From: a virus
IMG/VR virus record: IMGVR_UViG_3300008448_000070
Span: 1-64,000 of that record
Reading direction: 5' to 3' (one strand)
Length of the DNA: 64,000 nt
In this document: positions 31,749-42,100 of the stretch, piece after piece
How positions within the stretch are numbered: position 1 is the first letter of the stretch
Layout: each line of letters starts with the position of its first letter
The notes under the pieces: model-generated
The model's input: the letters and a program-made list of their open reading frames with translations, nothing else
Told to the model about the DNA's origin: nothing
The model's database searches: none
Program-made: the position numbers and the translations under genes

Positions 31749-34700
31749 TTTCAATAATTTTTTTTAATTCGTTTATTTGATTTTGTTGTTCTTTAATTGC
31801 CTCGATTAATAATGGTACAATTTTTTCATACTGAACAGTTAAGTAATTTTCACCACTCTTCGAATTATCGTTACCATCATTATCAAATGGTGCAAGTTTT
31901 ACTGCCTCAGGAAGTACATCTTTAATTTCTTGTGCAAACACACCGACTAAACTTTCTTCTGTATTAAAGTTTGCAACTTCTTTTGCCAATTCATTCCAAT
32001 TATAAGTGAAACCTTTTAATGATAATACTTTATCTAATGAATTTTCAATTGGTTTAATATTAGTTTTTAATCTTTTATCAGATGAATATGCCACAACATC
32101 ATTCGAAGCATCTATTCTACCGGCGGTAGCATTTGGATTTACATTAACACCAAGTGCACCTGATATAATTTTTTGGCTACCGTTAACTTCTAAATGATAT
32201 GTTGGTGCAGTACTACTATTGAATCCAACTTTACCACTATCATCGAATCTGTGAAATCTATTGGTTGCTGCAACATCATCATAAATTTTCATGTAGAATC
32301 CACCTTGTGAGTAGATATGCATCATATCAGTTGGTGTAATTTCACCTTCTCTATATGATATGTTGAAATTTGCAGATCTGGCAGCAACACTTGCGTTTAT
32401 TAAATTTACTTCCTGTAAACTTGATAGAGTGGCCCCTGTATATACTGAAGCAAGTACAGTTGTATTTCCTGCAGAATCATTCTTAATAAGTGCACTTTGT
32501 CCATTAAATGTGAAATAAGCTTCACCATTAATTAGTCCACTTGTACCTGTTGCAGTCAATACATAATTGTCGTTATTGTTGTTAATCGTTGCCGCTCCTG
32601 ATGTTCCAGAAGAACCATTAGATCCCGATGTGCCAGAAGAACCATTAGATCCCGATGTGCCAGATGAACCATTAGATCCTGATGTTCCAGAAGAACCATT
32701 AGATCCCGATGTGCCTGATGAACCAGATGATCCGCTTGTTCCCGATGATCCATTACTTCCACTTGAACCACTACTTCCTGAAGATCCATTACTTCCACTT
32801 GAACCCGAAGATCCACTTGATCCTGATGTACCTGATGAACCATTAGATCCTGATGTTCCAGAAGAACCATTAGATCCTGATGTTCCAGAACTACCTGATG
32901 AACCGCTTGACCCTGAAGAACCACTTGAACCACTACTTCCTGAAGAACCACTTGAACCACTACTTCCTGAAGAACCAGATGATCCGCTTGAACCACTACT
33001 TCCTGAAGAACCAGATGATCCTGATGTACCCGATGATCCATTAGAACCTGAAGTACCAGAAGTTCCATTCACACCAGACGTACCTGAAGAACCAGATGAT
33101 CCTGATGTTCCAGAAGAAGATGCATTTGTTTTTGTTTCTAATTTTCCTGTTAATGTATTATAAACAACAACTTCAGTTGATGTTGATCCTGTTGTAAATC
33201 CATTAACATAAATCGATCCTGTAAATTGATGATTATCATCCAATGTGTCACCAAATTTTGTTGATCCTGATGAGTACATTACCGATGACGATACATATGT
33301 AACAAAAAATTCGTTAGCACTTATTGTACCTTTAACATCTAATGAACCTGTAACTTTTAAATTATTTGTTGTTGACCAATATGATCCCGTTTGAGCAAAA
33401 ATTGAATCACCTGATGTTCCTGACGATCCGTTTGAACCTGAAGTACCTGAAGTACCTGATGATCCACTTGAACCTGAAGTACCTGAAGTACCTGATGATC
33501 CACTTGAACCGGAAGATCCGCTTGATCCTGATGTACCTGAAGTACCCGAGCTACCAGAGCTTCCACTTGAACCGGAAGATCCGCTTGAACCGGAAGATCC
33601 GCTTGAACCTGAAGTACCTGATGTACCCGATGATCCACTTGAACCTGAGGTACCTGAAGTACCTGATGAACCATCTGATCCACTCGTACCTGAAGTACCA
33701 GATGTTCCATTTATACCTGATGTTCCTGAAGTACCTGAAGTACCAGATGTTCCATTTATACCTGATGTTCCTGAAGTACCTGAAGTACCAGAAGTACCAG
33801 AAGATCCAACTTGTCCGGCGGTACAGAAGATTGTACTTACACAATTACCACTACACTCTGAATAAACAAAACCAGATGGACATGTGTATCCTGATGATAA
33901 ATAATCTCCATTTATATCTTGTACTATTGTTGCGGTTGTTTCTCCACTTGTTGTATAAACTACATTTAATTCAGAGTAAGATGTTGCACCTGTTAATTCT
34001 GATAACGTATTGTCATAAATTTCACAACCAAAACCTGCATCACTTCCTAAGTTTAAACCATATATTTCAAGAATATGTGTACCTCCACCTATTTGAATAG
34101 GATAAACATGCCACCATTTAAATTGTTCGTCATTCCAAACATTTCCATACGTGTTTAAAATTTCAACGCCGTCAAGTACAAATCTATACTCATTGTCCCC
34201 ACCTATACCAACATAATATGTTTTTTCTGAAGTAAATCCACTTAAACAAACTGAGAATCCAACCCAAGTATCAATAGGTGCACTTCCATATGGATTGGTC
34301 CATAATGCACATCTATTCAACGGACCGACAGTTGATAAGTTGGGGTTACCCCAAGTTGTTCCTGTATAACTTCCACCTGATTGAGGTGTACTATATTGAA
34401 AATCGTAAGTGCCTGTACCATTTGAATTAAAATCACTCGACATGAATTGTGTACCGAAACTACTGTACACATTTAATGTACGTCCAGTCAAATTGATTGC
34501 TGAGGTTGGTGCAGTTGCACCTGTAACTTCTGTTCTATAATATGATGTTGAATTATATTGTTCCCAAACGTAATCGGGATCACATCCTGAACTATCAAAT
34601 ACAAAACTTGTACCAGATGTACCCGATGATCCACTCGAACCCGAAGAACCACTTGTGCCAGATGTTCCTGATGTACCCGATGATCCACTTGAACCTGATG

Positions 34701-37700
34701 TACCAGATGTACCTGTAGATCCACTACTACCACTTGTTCCTGATGTACCAGATGTACCTGTAGATCCACTTGAACCAGAAGTACCACTTGTTCCTGATGA
34801 TCCACTTGATCCAGAAATACCAGATGTTCCAGATGTGCCTGAGGATCCTGAAGATCCACTTGTCCCTGTAGATCCTGATGATCCACTTGAACCACTTGTT
34901 CCTGAAGTACCAGATGTACCAGATGTACCAGATGTACCTGATGTTCCTGATACCCCATCAACTCCAGATGTACCTGAGGATCCCGATGAACCAGATGTTC
35001 CACTTGAACCTGAAGAACCTGACGTACCTGACGTACCGGATGTCCCTGTAGATCCTGATGATCCACTTGAACCACTTGTTCCTGAAGTACCTGAAGTACC
35101 TGAGGTTCCACTTGATCCATTTATACCTGAAGTACCTGATGTTCCTGAAGTACCGGATGACCCTGATGTACCACTTGAACCGGAAGATCCACTTGTTCCT
35201 GATGTACCACTACTTCCTGAAGAACCAGATGATCCTGAAGTTCCTGATGTTCCTGATGAACCAGAGGTACCAGAAGATCCTGATGTACCTGAGGTTCCTG
35301 ATGAACCGTCTGATCCTGATGTGCCCGCAGACCCGCTTGTTCCACTTGTTCCAGAAGAACCTGAAGTGCCTGATGATCCGTTTGACCCACTTGTTCCTGA
35401 TGTACCAGAAGAACCTGATGTTCCCGATGGTGTTGATCCAATTATTAATAAAAGTTGTTGATTATTTGAAAATATAGACGATCCACCTTGACTTTGTAAA
35501 GTTGAAGGAAACGTATAATAAGTTGTATTATCAACTGATGTACCAATCATCCATCTTTGGTAATTCAAATGGCTTGATTGATCTTGTAAAACTATAACAG
35601 ATCCCGATGCAAGTGTTCCTAAGAAAATATCAAGATTATTATTTAAACCATCGGTATCACTTATATTTAAACTTGTTGCACCTGTCTGAGACACATTATC
35701 CCATAGTATGAAACTTGTTCCAGGATCACCACTTGTTGAGTTTGTTTTTGCTTGATAATTAAAAAAGGAGTTTGAGAGACCTGAAGTACCTGATGTACCA
35801 GCAGATCCGGAACTACCTGATGAACCAGATGTTCCTGAAGTACCAGATGTACCACTACTTCCAGAAGATCCTGATGTACCTGATGTTCCTGAAGTACCCG
35901 CAGTTCCGGATGAACCTGAAGTACCACTTGTTCCTGAAGTGCCAGATGAACCTGATGTACCTGAAGTACCGCTACTACCACTACTACCAGATGATCCTGA
36001 AGTTCCTGAACTACCAGATGATCCTGAAGTTCCACTTGTTCCCGATGATCCCGATGTTCCTGAAGATCCTGATGTACCTGATGTTCCTGAAGTACCTGAA
36101 CTACCACTTGAACCGGAAGATCCACTTGTTCCTGATGTACCAGTACTTCCTGAAGAACCTGATGTACCACTTGTTCCTGATGTACCAGATGATCCTGATG
36201 TTGAGGTGTATGCAACTGCAGCTACACCAATATTTTTAATATTAACTATAATAGATGGTGCGGCTGGTGCAATAAAAGGAGTTGTTGTTCCACTTAATGC
36301 AGTAAGTCGAGCATATTGAGATTCACTTGCCATGACAAGTTGTACTTCATCACCTTGAGTTAAATCTAATATTATACTAACAAAAGGTAATTGTAGCGTA
36401 GAATTCGCAACCAAATCAATATATGAATCTGATCTCGGAACATCTGTTCCATTTACTCGAAGCCAAAAACTCATTAAAGATTCTGTTCCTTGAGTTTTTT
36501 CCACTTGTGGTGAATATGAAAACTCATATATACCATTATAATTTACTTGAACGGTATTTCCACTCAATAATGTAATACCATTTTCAATTTCAGTATCTGT
36601 ATATGATACAATTGTTGGTGTATTCGATGCGGTAACATTTTGTGTTTGATTACTACTATAAGAAGCATAATAGTTCATAACACCCGCACCAGAACTTCCC
36701 GAAGATCCCGATGAACCAGATGTTCCACTTGTACCAGAACTTCCCGAAGATCCCGATGAACCAGATGTTCCACTTGTACCAGAACTTCCCGAAGATCCCG
36801 ATGAACCAGATGTTCCACTTGTACCAGTCGAACCAGATGATCCACTTGTACCAGATGTTCCTGAACTACCAGATGAACCAGATGATCCACTTGTACCAGA
36901 TGTTCCTGAACTACCTGACGTTCCTGAAGATCCAGCAATACCAATTGGTATTACTAAGAATTCATCGTCATTATTTGGTAATGATCCTCCAGAAGATACT
37001 TGTGAAACCACATAATCCTCATAGGAAGATTGTAATGGATTTATCGCATCAATTCTTAATGTCTTGAATGTCATCGGATCATTTTTCTTGACAAATTTCA
37101 AGTATGATCCAATTTGTAAATTATTTAAAAATGTTGTAAAACTTGATAACGAAGGGATATACGCAATATCACTAACCGCCAATGCAGATGGTGATGTTCC
37201 CCAATCTGTTATATTAAATCTAAAATAGCCCGATGTTGGGTCTGAAGATGTATCGTTACTTGAACTATACTTCCATATTGCTAAGTGACCTTCTAAACCT
37301 TGATTACCGCTTGTACCAGATGTACCTGATGAACCATCTAAACCTGAACTACCTGAAGTACCGTCAGCACCTGAGGTTCCACTTGTTCCTGAAGACCCGT
37401 GTGTACCATCTAATCCCGATGTACCAGATGAACCTGATGTGCCTGATGAACCACTTGTACCTGATGTACCTGAGGTTCCACTTGTACCTGAAGTACCGTC
37501 ACCACCAGAAGCACCATCAAGATTAATTTCCCAAGAATTATATGTTCCACTACCGAAAGATCTTGTAACATATACAGAAAATGCACCTGTATTTAAATCA
37601 TATGAAACTATCTCTCCCTCCATATAATTTGAGGGACTATTAACAACAATAACAGATTGTACCGTTGTATATGCTAAATTCGTTCCACCTGTGAAATTTA

Positions 37701-39141
37701 TTGTTGTTCCGCTTGGTGAAACTGAAAAATTTGTATTTGAAGTTGTAAAATATTTGTCCCCACTTATACCCGAACTACCTGAAGTTCCTGAAGATCCTGA
37801 TGTACCTGATGTTCCTGATGTACCAGCACTACCTGACGTTCCTGATGAACCGGACGTACCCGAACTACCACTTGTTCCACTTGTACCACTGGAACCATCC
37901 GTACCAGATGTACCTGATGTACCCGATGAACCAGATGAACCACTTGTTCCTGATGTGCCATCAATTCCCGATGTACCAGAAGACCCCGAAGATCCTGATG
38001 ATCCACTTGTACCAGATGAACCCGTGGTTCCTGATGAACCAGAAGTTCCTGATGTACCTGAGGTTCCACTTGTACCTGAAGATCCGTCCGAACCAGAAGT
38101 TCCTGAAGTACCAGAAGATCCACTTGTACCTGAAGAACCTGAAGTACCTGAAGTACCTGATGTACCAGCACTACCCGATGTTCCTGAACTACCAGATGTT
38201 CCAGATGTTCCACTTGAACCAGAGGTTCCCGAAGATCCGTCTGAACCAGATGTTCCTGATGTACCAGACGTACCTGAAGTACCATTTTGTCCTGTTGCAC
38301 CATCGAGATTAATTTCCCAAGCGGTATATGTACCTCCTCCTGTTGAAGAAGTTGGTGCACTAAATTGTAATTGACCTGTTGATGGATTATATGATGTTAC
38401 GATACATTCTTGATATGTTGTTGGATCACCGCTTACCGCAATTACAATAGATTGTGCGGTTGAATATGATAAATCCGTTCCAACTGTTAATGTACCACTA
38501 TTTGGTAATGTAAAAGTACTTGTTGATGTTGTTTTATATCTATCACCATTTAAACCACTTGTTCCTGACGATCCGCTTGATCCTGAGGTACCTGATGTTC
38601 CTGTTGATCCCGAAGATCCGCTTGTCCCTGATGATCCACTCGTACCGGACGTACCCGAACTACCTGAAGTACCGCTTGATCCTGAGGTACCAGATGTTCC
38701 AGACGTACCTGAACTACCTGACGTTCCGCTTGATCCTGATGTACCCGCAGAACCTGATGTACCTGATGAACCCACTGATGTCATCAGATCCCAATCATCG
38801 GGTGTTATATCAGGAGACGTTGCTCCTGGATTTGTATTTTCAACACATATATATGAACTACCGTTGTAATAAACAACGTCTCTTATAAAATACCCAAATG
38901 CCGATGACCATGTACCTTGCCAAGAAAATCCTCGACCTGATGTACCTGCAGATCCAGATGTACCAGATGACCCTGAAGTGCCGGATGTTCCTGATGAACT
39001 TTCAGTTATACCTAAATAACTTAAAGGTATTTGTTCAGTTTGTGCAGTTGCACCTGTATAGTTAACTATCGCAATTTTCGAATCATTAGTAACTGCTGTA
39101 AGCGAGCCGGAGGGTAGTTCTGTTATCTTCTTATCGTACAT
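31732..39141 (-). CDS. Giant Gly-(Ser/Thr)-Ser repeat tail fibre with S74 chaperone
   Basis: 2469 residues. Order: N-terminal attachment segment (1-47), a CBM5/12-like module WQGTW....DVVYYNGSSYICV (about 71-123), and long runs of Gly at every third position (G-T-S/G-S-S) separating globular modules. These include twin modules at about 197-280 and 457-542 (both ending EINLDGA), related modules at 614-737 and 1120-1237, a C1q/TNF-like jelly roll at 817-977, a PA14-like lectin region at 1514-1780, and a QTGSYW module at 1912-2009. The C-terminal peptidase S74 domain (SSDKRLKTNI, YNWNE, GVFAQEI, VQYEKIVPLLIEAIKEQ; 2350-2469) normally guides trimerisation and cuts itself off. Probably the main host-recognition fibre. 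Confidence 0.88.
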   Translation of the reverse strand: MYDKKITELPSGSLTAVTNDSKIAIVNYTGATAQTEQIPLSYLGITESSSGTSGTSGSSGTSGSAGTSGRGFSWQGTWSSAFGYFIRDVVYYNGSSYICVENTNPGATSPDITPDDWDLMTSVGSSGTSGSAGTSGSSGTSGSSGTSGTSGTSGSSGTSGSSGTSGTSGSSGTSGSSGSTGTSGTSGSSGSSGTSGLNGDRYKTTSTSTFTLPNSGTLTVGTDLSYSTAQSIVIAVSGDPTTYQECIVTSYNPSTGQLQFSAPTSSTGGGTYTAWEINLDGATGQNGTSGTSGTSGTSGSDGSSGTSGSSGTSGTSGSSGTSGSAGTSGTSGTSGSSGTSGSSGTSGTSGSDGSSGTSGTSGTSGTSGSSGTTGSSGTSGSSGSSGSSGTSGIDGTSGTSGSSGSSGTSGTSGTDGSSGTSGTSGSSGTSGSSGTSGSAGTSGTSGTSGSSGTSGSSGISGDKYFTTSNTNFSVSPSGTTINFTGGTNLAYTTVQSVIVVNSPSNYMEGEIVSYDLNTGAFSVYVTRSFGSGTYNSWEINLDGASGGDGTSGTSGTSGTSGTSGSSGTSGSSGTSGLDGTHGSSGTSGTSGADGTSGSSGLDGSSGTSGTSGNQGLEGHLAIWKYSSSNDTSSDPTSGYFRFNITDWGTSPSALAVSDIAYIPSLSSFTTFLNNLQIGSYLKFVKKNDPMTFKTLRIDAINPLQSSYEDYVVSQVSSGGSLPNNDDEFLVIPIGIAGSSGTSGSSGTSGTSGSSGSSGSSGTSGTSGSSGSTGTSGTSGSSGSSGSSGTSGTSGSSGSSGSSGTSGTSGSSGSSGSSGAGVMNYYASYSSNQTQNVTASNTPTIVSYTDTEIENGITLLSGNTVQVNYNGIYEFSYSPQVEKTQGTESLMSFWLRVNGTDVPRSDSYIDLVANSTLQLPFVSIILDLTQGDEVQLVMASESQYARLTALSGTTTPFIAPAAPSIIVNIKNIGVAAVAYTSTSGSSGTSGTSGTSGSSGSTGTSGTSGSSGSSGSSGTSGTSGTSGSSGTSGSSGTSGTSGSSGSSGTSGSSGSSGSSGTSGTSGSSGTSGTSGTSGSSGTAGTSGTSGTSGSSGSSGTSGTSGTSGSSGSSGSAGTSGTSGLSNSFFNYQAKTNSTSGDPGTSFILWDNVSQTGATSLNISDTDGLNNNLDIFLGTLASGSVIVLQDQSSHLNYQRWMIGTSVDNTTYYTFPSTLQSQGGSSIFSNNQQLLLIIGSTPSGTSGSSGTSGTSGSNGSSGTSGSSGTSGTSGSAGTSGSDGSSGTSGTSGSSGTSGSSGTSGTSGSSGSSGSSGTSGTSGSSGSSGTSGSSGTSGTSGTSGINGSSGTSGTSGTSGTSGSSGSSGSTGTSGTSGTSGSSGSSGTSGSSGSSGTSGVDGVSGTSGTSGTSGTSGTSGTSGSSGSSGSTGTSGSSGSSGTSGTSGISGSSGSSGTSGTSGSSGSTGTSGTSGTSGSSGSTGTSGTSGSSGSSGTSGTSGTSGSSGSSGSSGTSGTSFVFDSSGCDPDYVWEQYNSTSYYRTEVTGATAPTSAINLTGRTLNVYSSFGTQFMSSDFNSNGTGTYDFQYSTPQSGGSYTGTTWGNPNLSTVGPLNRCALWTNPYGSAPIDTWVGFSVCLSGFTSEKTYYVGIGGDNEYRFVLDGVEILNTYGNVWNDEQFKWWHVYPIQIGGGTHILEIYGLNLGSDAGFGCEIYDNTLSELTGATSYSELNVVYTTSGETTATIVQDINGDYLSSGYTCPSGFVYSECSGNCVSTIFCTAGQVGSSGTSGTSGTSGTSGINGTSGTSGTSGTSGINGTSGTSGTSGSDGSSGTSGTSGSSGSSGTSGTSGSSGSSGSSGSSGSSGSSGSSGTSGTSGSSGSSGSSGSSGTSGTSGSSGSSGTSGTSGSNGSSGTSGDSIFAQTGSYWSTTNNLKVTGSLDVKGTISANEFFVTYVSSSVMYSSGSTKFGDTLDDNHQFTGSIYVNGFTTGSTSTEVVVYNTLTGKLETKTNASSSGTSGSSGSSGTSGVNGTSGTSGSNGSSGTSGSSGSSGSSGSSGSSGSSGSSGSSGSSGSSGSSGSSGSSGSSGSSGTSGSNGSSGTSGSNGSSGTSGSSGSSGSSGSNGSSGSSGSSGSNGSSGTSGSSGSSGTSGSNGSSGTSGSNGSSGTSGSNGSSGTSGSNGSSGTSGAATINNNNDNYVLTATGTSGLINGEAYFTFNGQSALIKNDSAGNTTVLASVYTGATLSSLQEVNLINASVAARSANFNISYREGEITPTDMMHIYSQGGFYMKIYDDVAATNRFHRFDDSGKVGFNSSTAPTYHLEVNGSQKIISGALGVNVNPNATAGRIDASNDVVAYSSDKRLKTNIKPIENSLDKVLSLKGFTYNWNELAKEVANFNTEESLVGVFAQEIKDVLPEAVKLAPFDNDGNDNSKSGENYLTVQYEKIVPLLIEAIKEQQNQINELKKIIENGTNS
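32590..38995 (-). repeat. Gly-X-Ser triplet-coding repeat arrays
   Basis: Short codon-level repeats encode GTS and GSS triplets in about nine separate arrays within the giant fibre. Some arrays include longer perfect units, for example a 27-bp unit (GSNGSSGTS) around 32600-32720 and the 45-bp unit at 36691-36825. They are recombination-prone and explain the long open frames on the opposite strand. Confidence 0.9.
36691..36825 (-). repeat. Perfect 45-bp tandem repeat, three copies
   Basis: Units 36691-36735, 36736-36780 and 36781-36825 are identical, each encoding 15 residues of the Gly-Ser/Thr-Ser array. Identity including third codon positions points to recent expansion. Confidence 0.9.
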
Positions 39142-39160
39142 TTTGTTTTATGAATTAATT

Positions 39161-39167
39161 ATAAATA
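39161..39167 (-). promoter_or_regulatory. Recurrent TATTTAT gene-start motif
   Basis: AAAATATTTATAATTAATTC, 19 nt before the ATG of the giant fibre at 39141. Confidence 0.45.
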
Positions 39168-39173
39168 TTTTAT

Positions 39174-42100
39174 TTATGGTTCATAGTTTAAATAATCTCC
39201 ATTTTCACCTAAAATTTTATTTCCATCTTCTTGTAATATTCTTTTTGTTGCAGAAGTTGGTGTCGGAGTTGGTGTAGGTGTCGGAGTTGGTGTTGAGGTT
39301 GGTGTAGGTGTTAAGGTTTGTGTAGGTGTTGGGGTTGGTGTAGGTGTTGGGGTTGCCGTTGGTGTAGGTGTTGGGGTTGCCGTTGGAGTTGGTGTAGGTG
39401 TTGGTGTAGGTTCAATTGGTAATATAGGTAATGTTGGACATGGTGTTGCCAAATTAGATGTTGAACAAACAGTTTCATAATTTCTTGTTAATGCTGTGAT
39501 ACTCATGGTATCATCATCATATGGACAACAATCATCGTTAATATAGTACTGTTGTAACCCTATATTATCCAGTTCAAATTCCTCGTATTCGTGTTGTAAT
39601 AATATTTTGTAATTAATATTACCATTAAGTGTTATTAAATTTGTTGGTTGTGGTGATTCAAAATTTATATTGTGATATACATTCGATTCACAATAATTTA
39701 AATCTACTGAGATTACCTCTAATAATTCGCCCTCTTCAGTGATTAAATAATCTCCCGTTTTATAATAATCATCAGGATAGTCACAACAAGGTTCAATTTG
39801 TTGAGGTGGTTTTACCTGTAAAAATTCAGGTAATCTGTTATCAAAAAATGGAACTTTAACTTTTGATACTACAAATGTATCTTCATCAACTTCATATTTT
39901 GTGAAAACCCTAACTCTTGTTGTTGGTAAAATTTCAAATGTTTGATCTTGTGATCCTGTTGTTCCTTTTGGTCTCGCAACAATTACACTTTTTTTAACAG
40001 AACCTAAACAATCTATTCTTGATATTGTATGTGATGTTAATGAGTATGTAAAACTATAATCATTATTTTGATCTGCATTTTGAAATTGTTGATTTGTAAA
40101 TCCTGAACACGGTAAATAAATTGCAGATAAAAGTTCATCACCAGGTGTCAAATCTTTCACATATACTTGTCTACTATTTGCAATAGTTGGTGTTGCACCT
40201 GTTACTCTATATACGATTGTATCATGCTTTAATCCATGATTATATGTGTTACGATACTGAACTTTAGGTTGTATTGTATACCCTGTTGAAGAATTATAAG
40301 TTACATATTTTAATTGTAATCCTAATATTTTTGCCTTCACTTCACAGTTTGCAGCATCAGTGAATATAAAATCAATTTCGTCATTTTCAGTGAAACCAGT
40401 AAGTAAAAATCTACAAGTATTTCCATCAACTCTATACATTGTGATACCTGTAGTAACATAAGGGTCACTATAATCATTATCACAATTTTTACGTATATAA
40501 AACGGCCACGAACTCCAAGACCCATTTTGAATTGTATTACCTGTTATATCAATAATAATATTTGATTGTAACTTACAATCAGTATTACCCGTGAAAATAT
40601 CACATGGTGTTGAGAATTCAACATACATATCACAAGATGGTGATATTGATGGGTCTGTCATAAAACTATATGTAAAATAGTTTTCTACAGAACAATCATT
40701 AGGACCATACTTTATAGATGTAAATTTAACTTTTTCAACTCCATCAACGTCGGTAAAAAATTTATATTTTATTTTTGGTTTATATTCTATAAGACCATTG
40801 TCCATAGTTCTTGTTATCCCACTTGTGTATGCGGTATATGGTGCATAATCTTCATACCCCGCAGTTGATGAATATCCTGTAACAGTTTTATTGATTCCTT
40901 CATCAATTAATGTTGATATTGCAGATTTCCACAAATTTTTTATTGCATCAACATCAGGACTTAAATGTGTTTTATAATCACAAATTAAAGGTAATGTTTG
41001 TGCTGATGATGTTCCCTCACATGTATTTAATGTGTATCCTGTATGTAATGCGGCACTCAACCCCGAAACAGATGTTGTGCCACTTATTACGATTGTCATT
41101 CCTGTTGTCAAATCATCATAATCAGGTCCACCATATTTTATTCCATCTATTTCTATGACAGGATAATAGGTGACTCCCGTTAAGTTAATTAATCCTCTAA
41201 AATTATCTTCATAACCTAATAAAGTTTCAATATCTTCCTCTATTGCATTTTCAAAATCAGGATATAACTCCTCAATAAATTCTTTTGGTTGACAACCAAA
41301 TTTATATTGATATTTTGGTCTACCAAATAAATTATTTTCAATTAAATTACCTCCCGTCCATAAAGTGGTTGATGGAATAATTTGATCTAACACTTTAGTC
41401 CAATACGGACTCATTCTTGTAATAAACTCATGTACATCAGGAAAATTATATGGTACAAAATTGTTATTTGTAATATAATCTTGATAAATGTCTTCTAATT
41501 TTATATAGTTTTTTCTATATCTAATTGTATGTGAATTTGTTATTTGTTGATGAATTGTTTTATCTAAAAATTCAGCAAATGTTAATCCTGTTTGTGGTAA
41601 CAATGTTGCACTACCAAAACTTAATTCAAGATCTCTTGATTTTCTATATATGTCATAATCAACAGTCTGTGATACCGAAAGATAAATTCCTATATTTTTT
41701 CTATTAAGAATAAAAGGAGAAGTTTCATTAAGTAATGTTTTTTCTGAATCAATTATAGGTTCCAAATCATAACCAGTATCTAAACCTGGTAATGTTCTGA
41801 AATTATCAAAATATTCTTCACCATATGAATATGGTTTATTTTTTGTTACAACTGTTTTAGTTCTTCCTGTCAATATAGAATTTTCTTCATCTAAAATTGT
41901 TGTTGGTCTGTGGTTGGATGTTAAATCATACCAACCTGATCCCGCCTGAAAAAATTGATTTTCAGACGATCCTGATAAGAATTTAGGTAATGTACTATTT
42001 CTTTCTACGGGATAACCATCTCTATCTAAATTTGTTGTACCTGTTACCGATGAAGTTTCGTATGAATACGTATTTGAATTAAACGATGCGGTATTAAGTG

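Noticed and set aside
32567-38374. Long open frames on the plus strand, rich in Val-Pro-Asp/Glu (e.g. 34655-35461, 37691-38374, 32567-33163)
   Set aside because: They are the antisense reading of the Gly-Ser/Thr-Ser arrays, which lack stop codons on the other strand. They have no motif, start signal or domain of their own.
32590-38995. CRISPR array or diversity-generating retroelement
   Set aside because: Repeats are in-frame coding units without unique spacers; no reverse transcriptase, template/variable pair or cas gene is present in the window.
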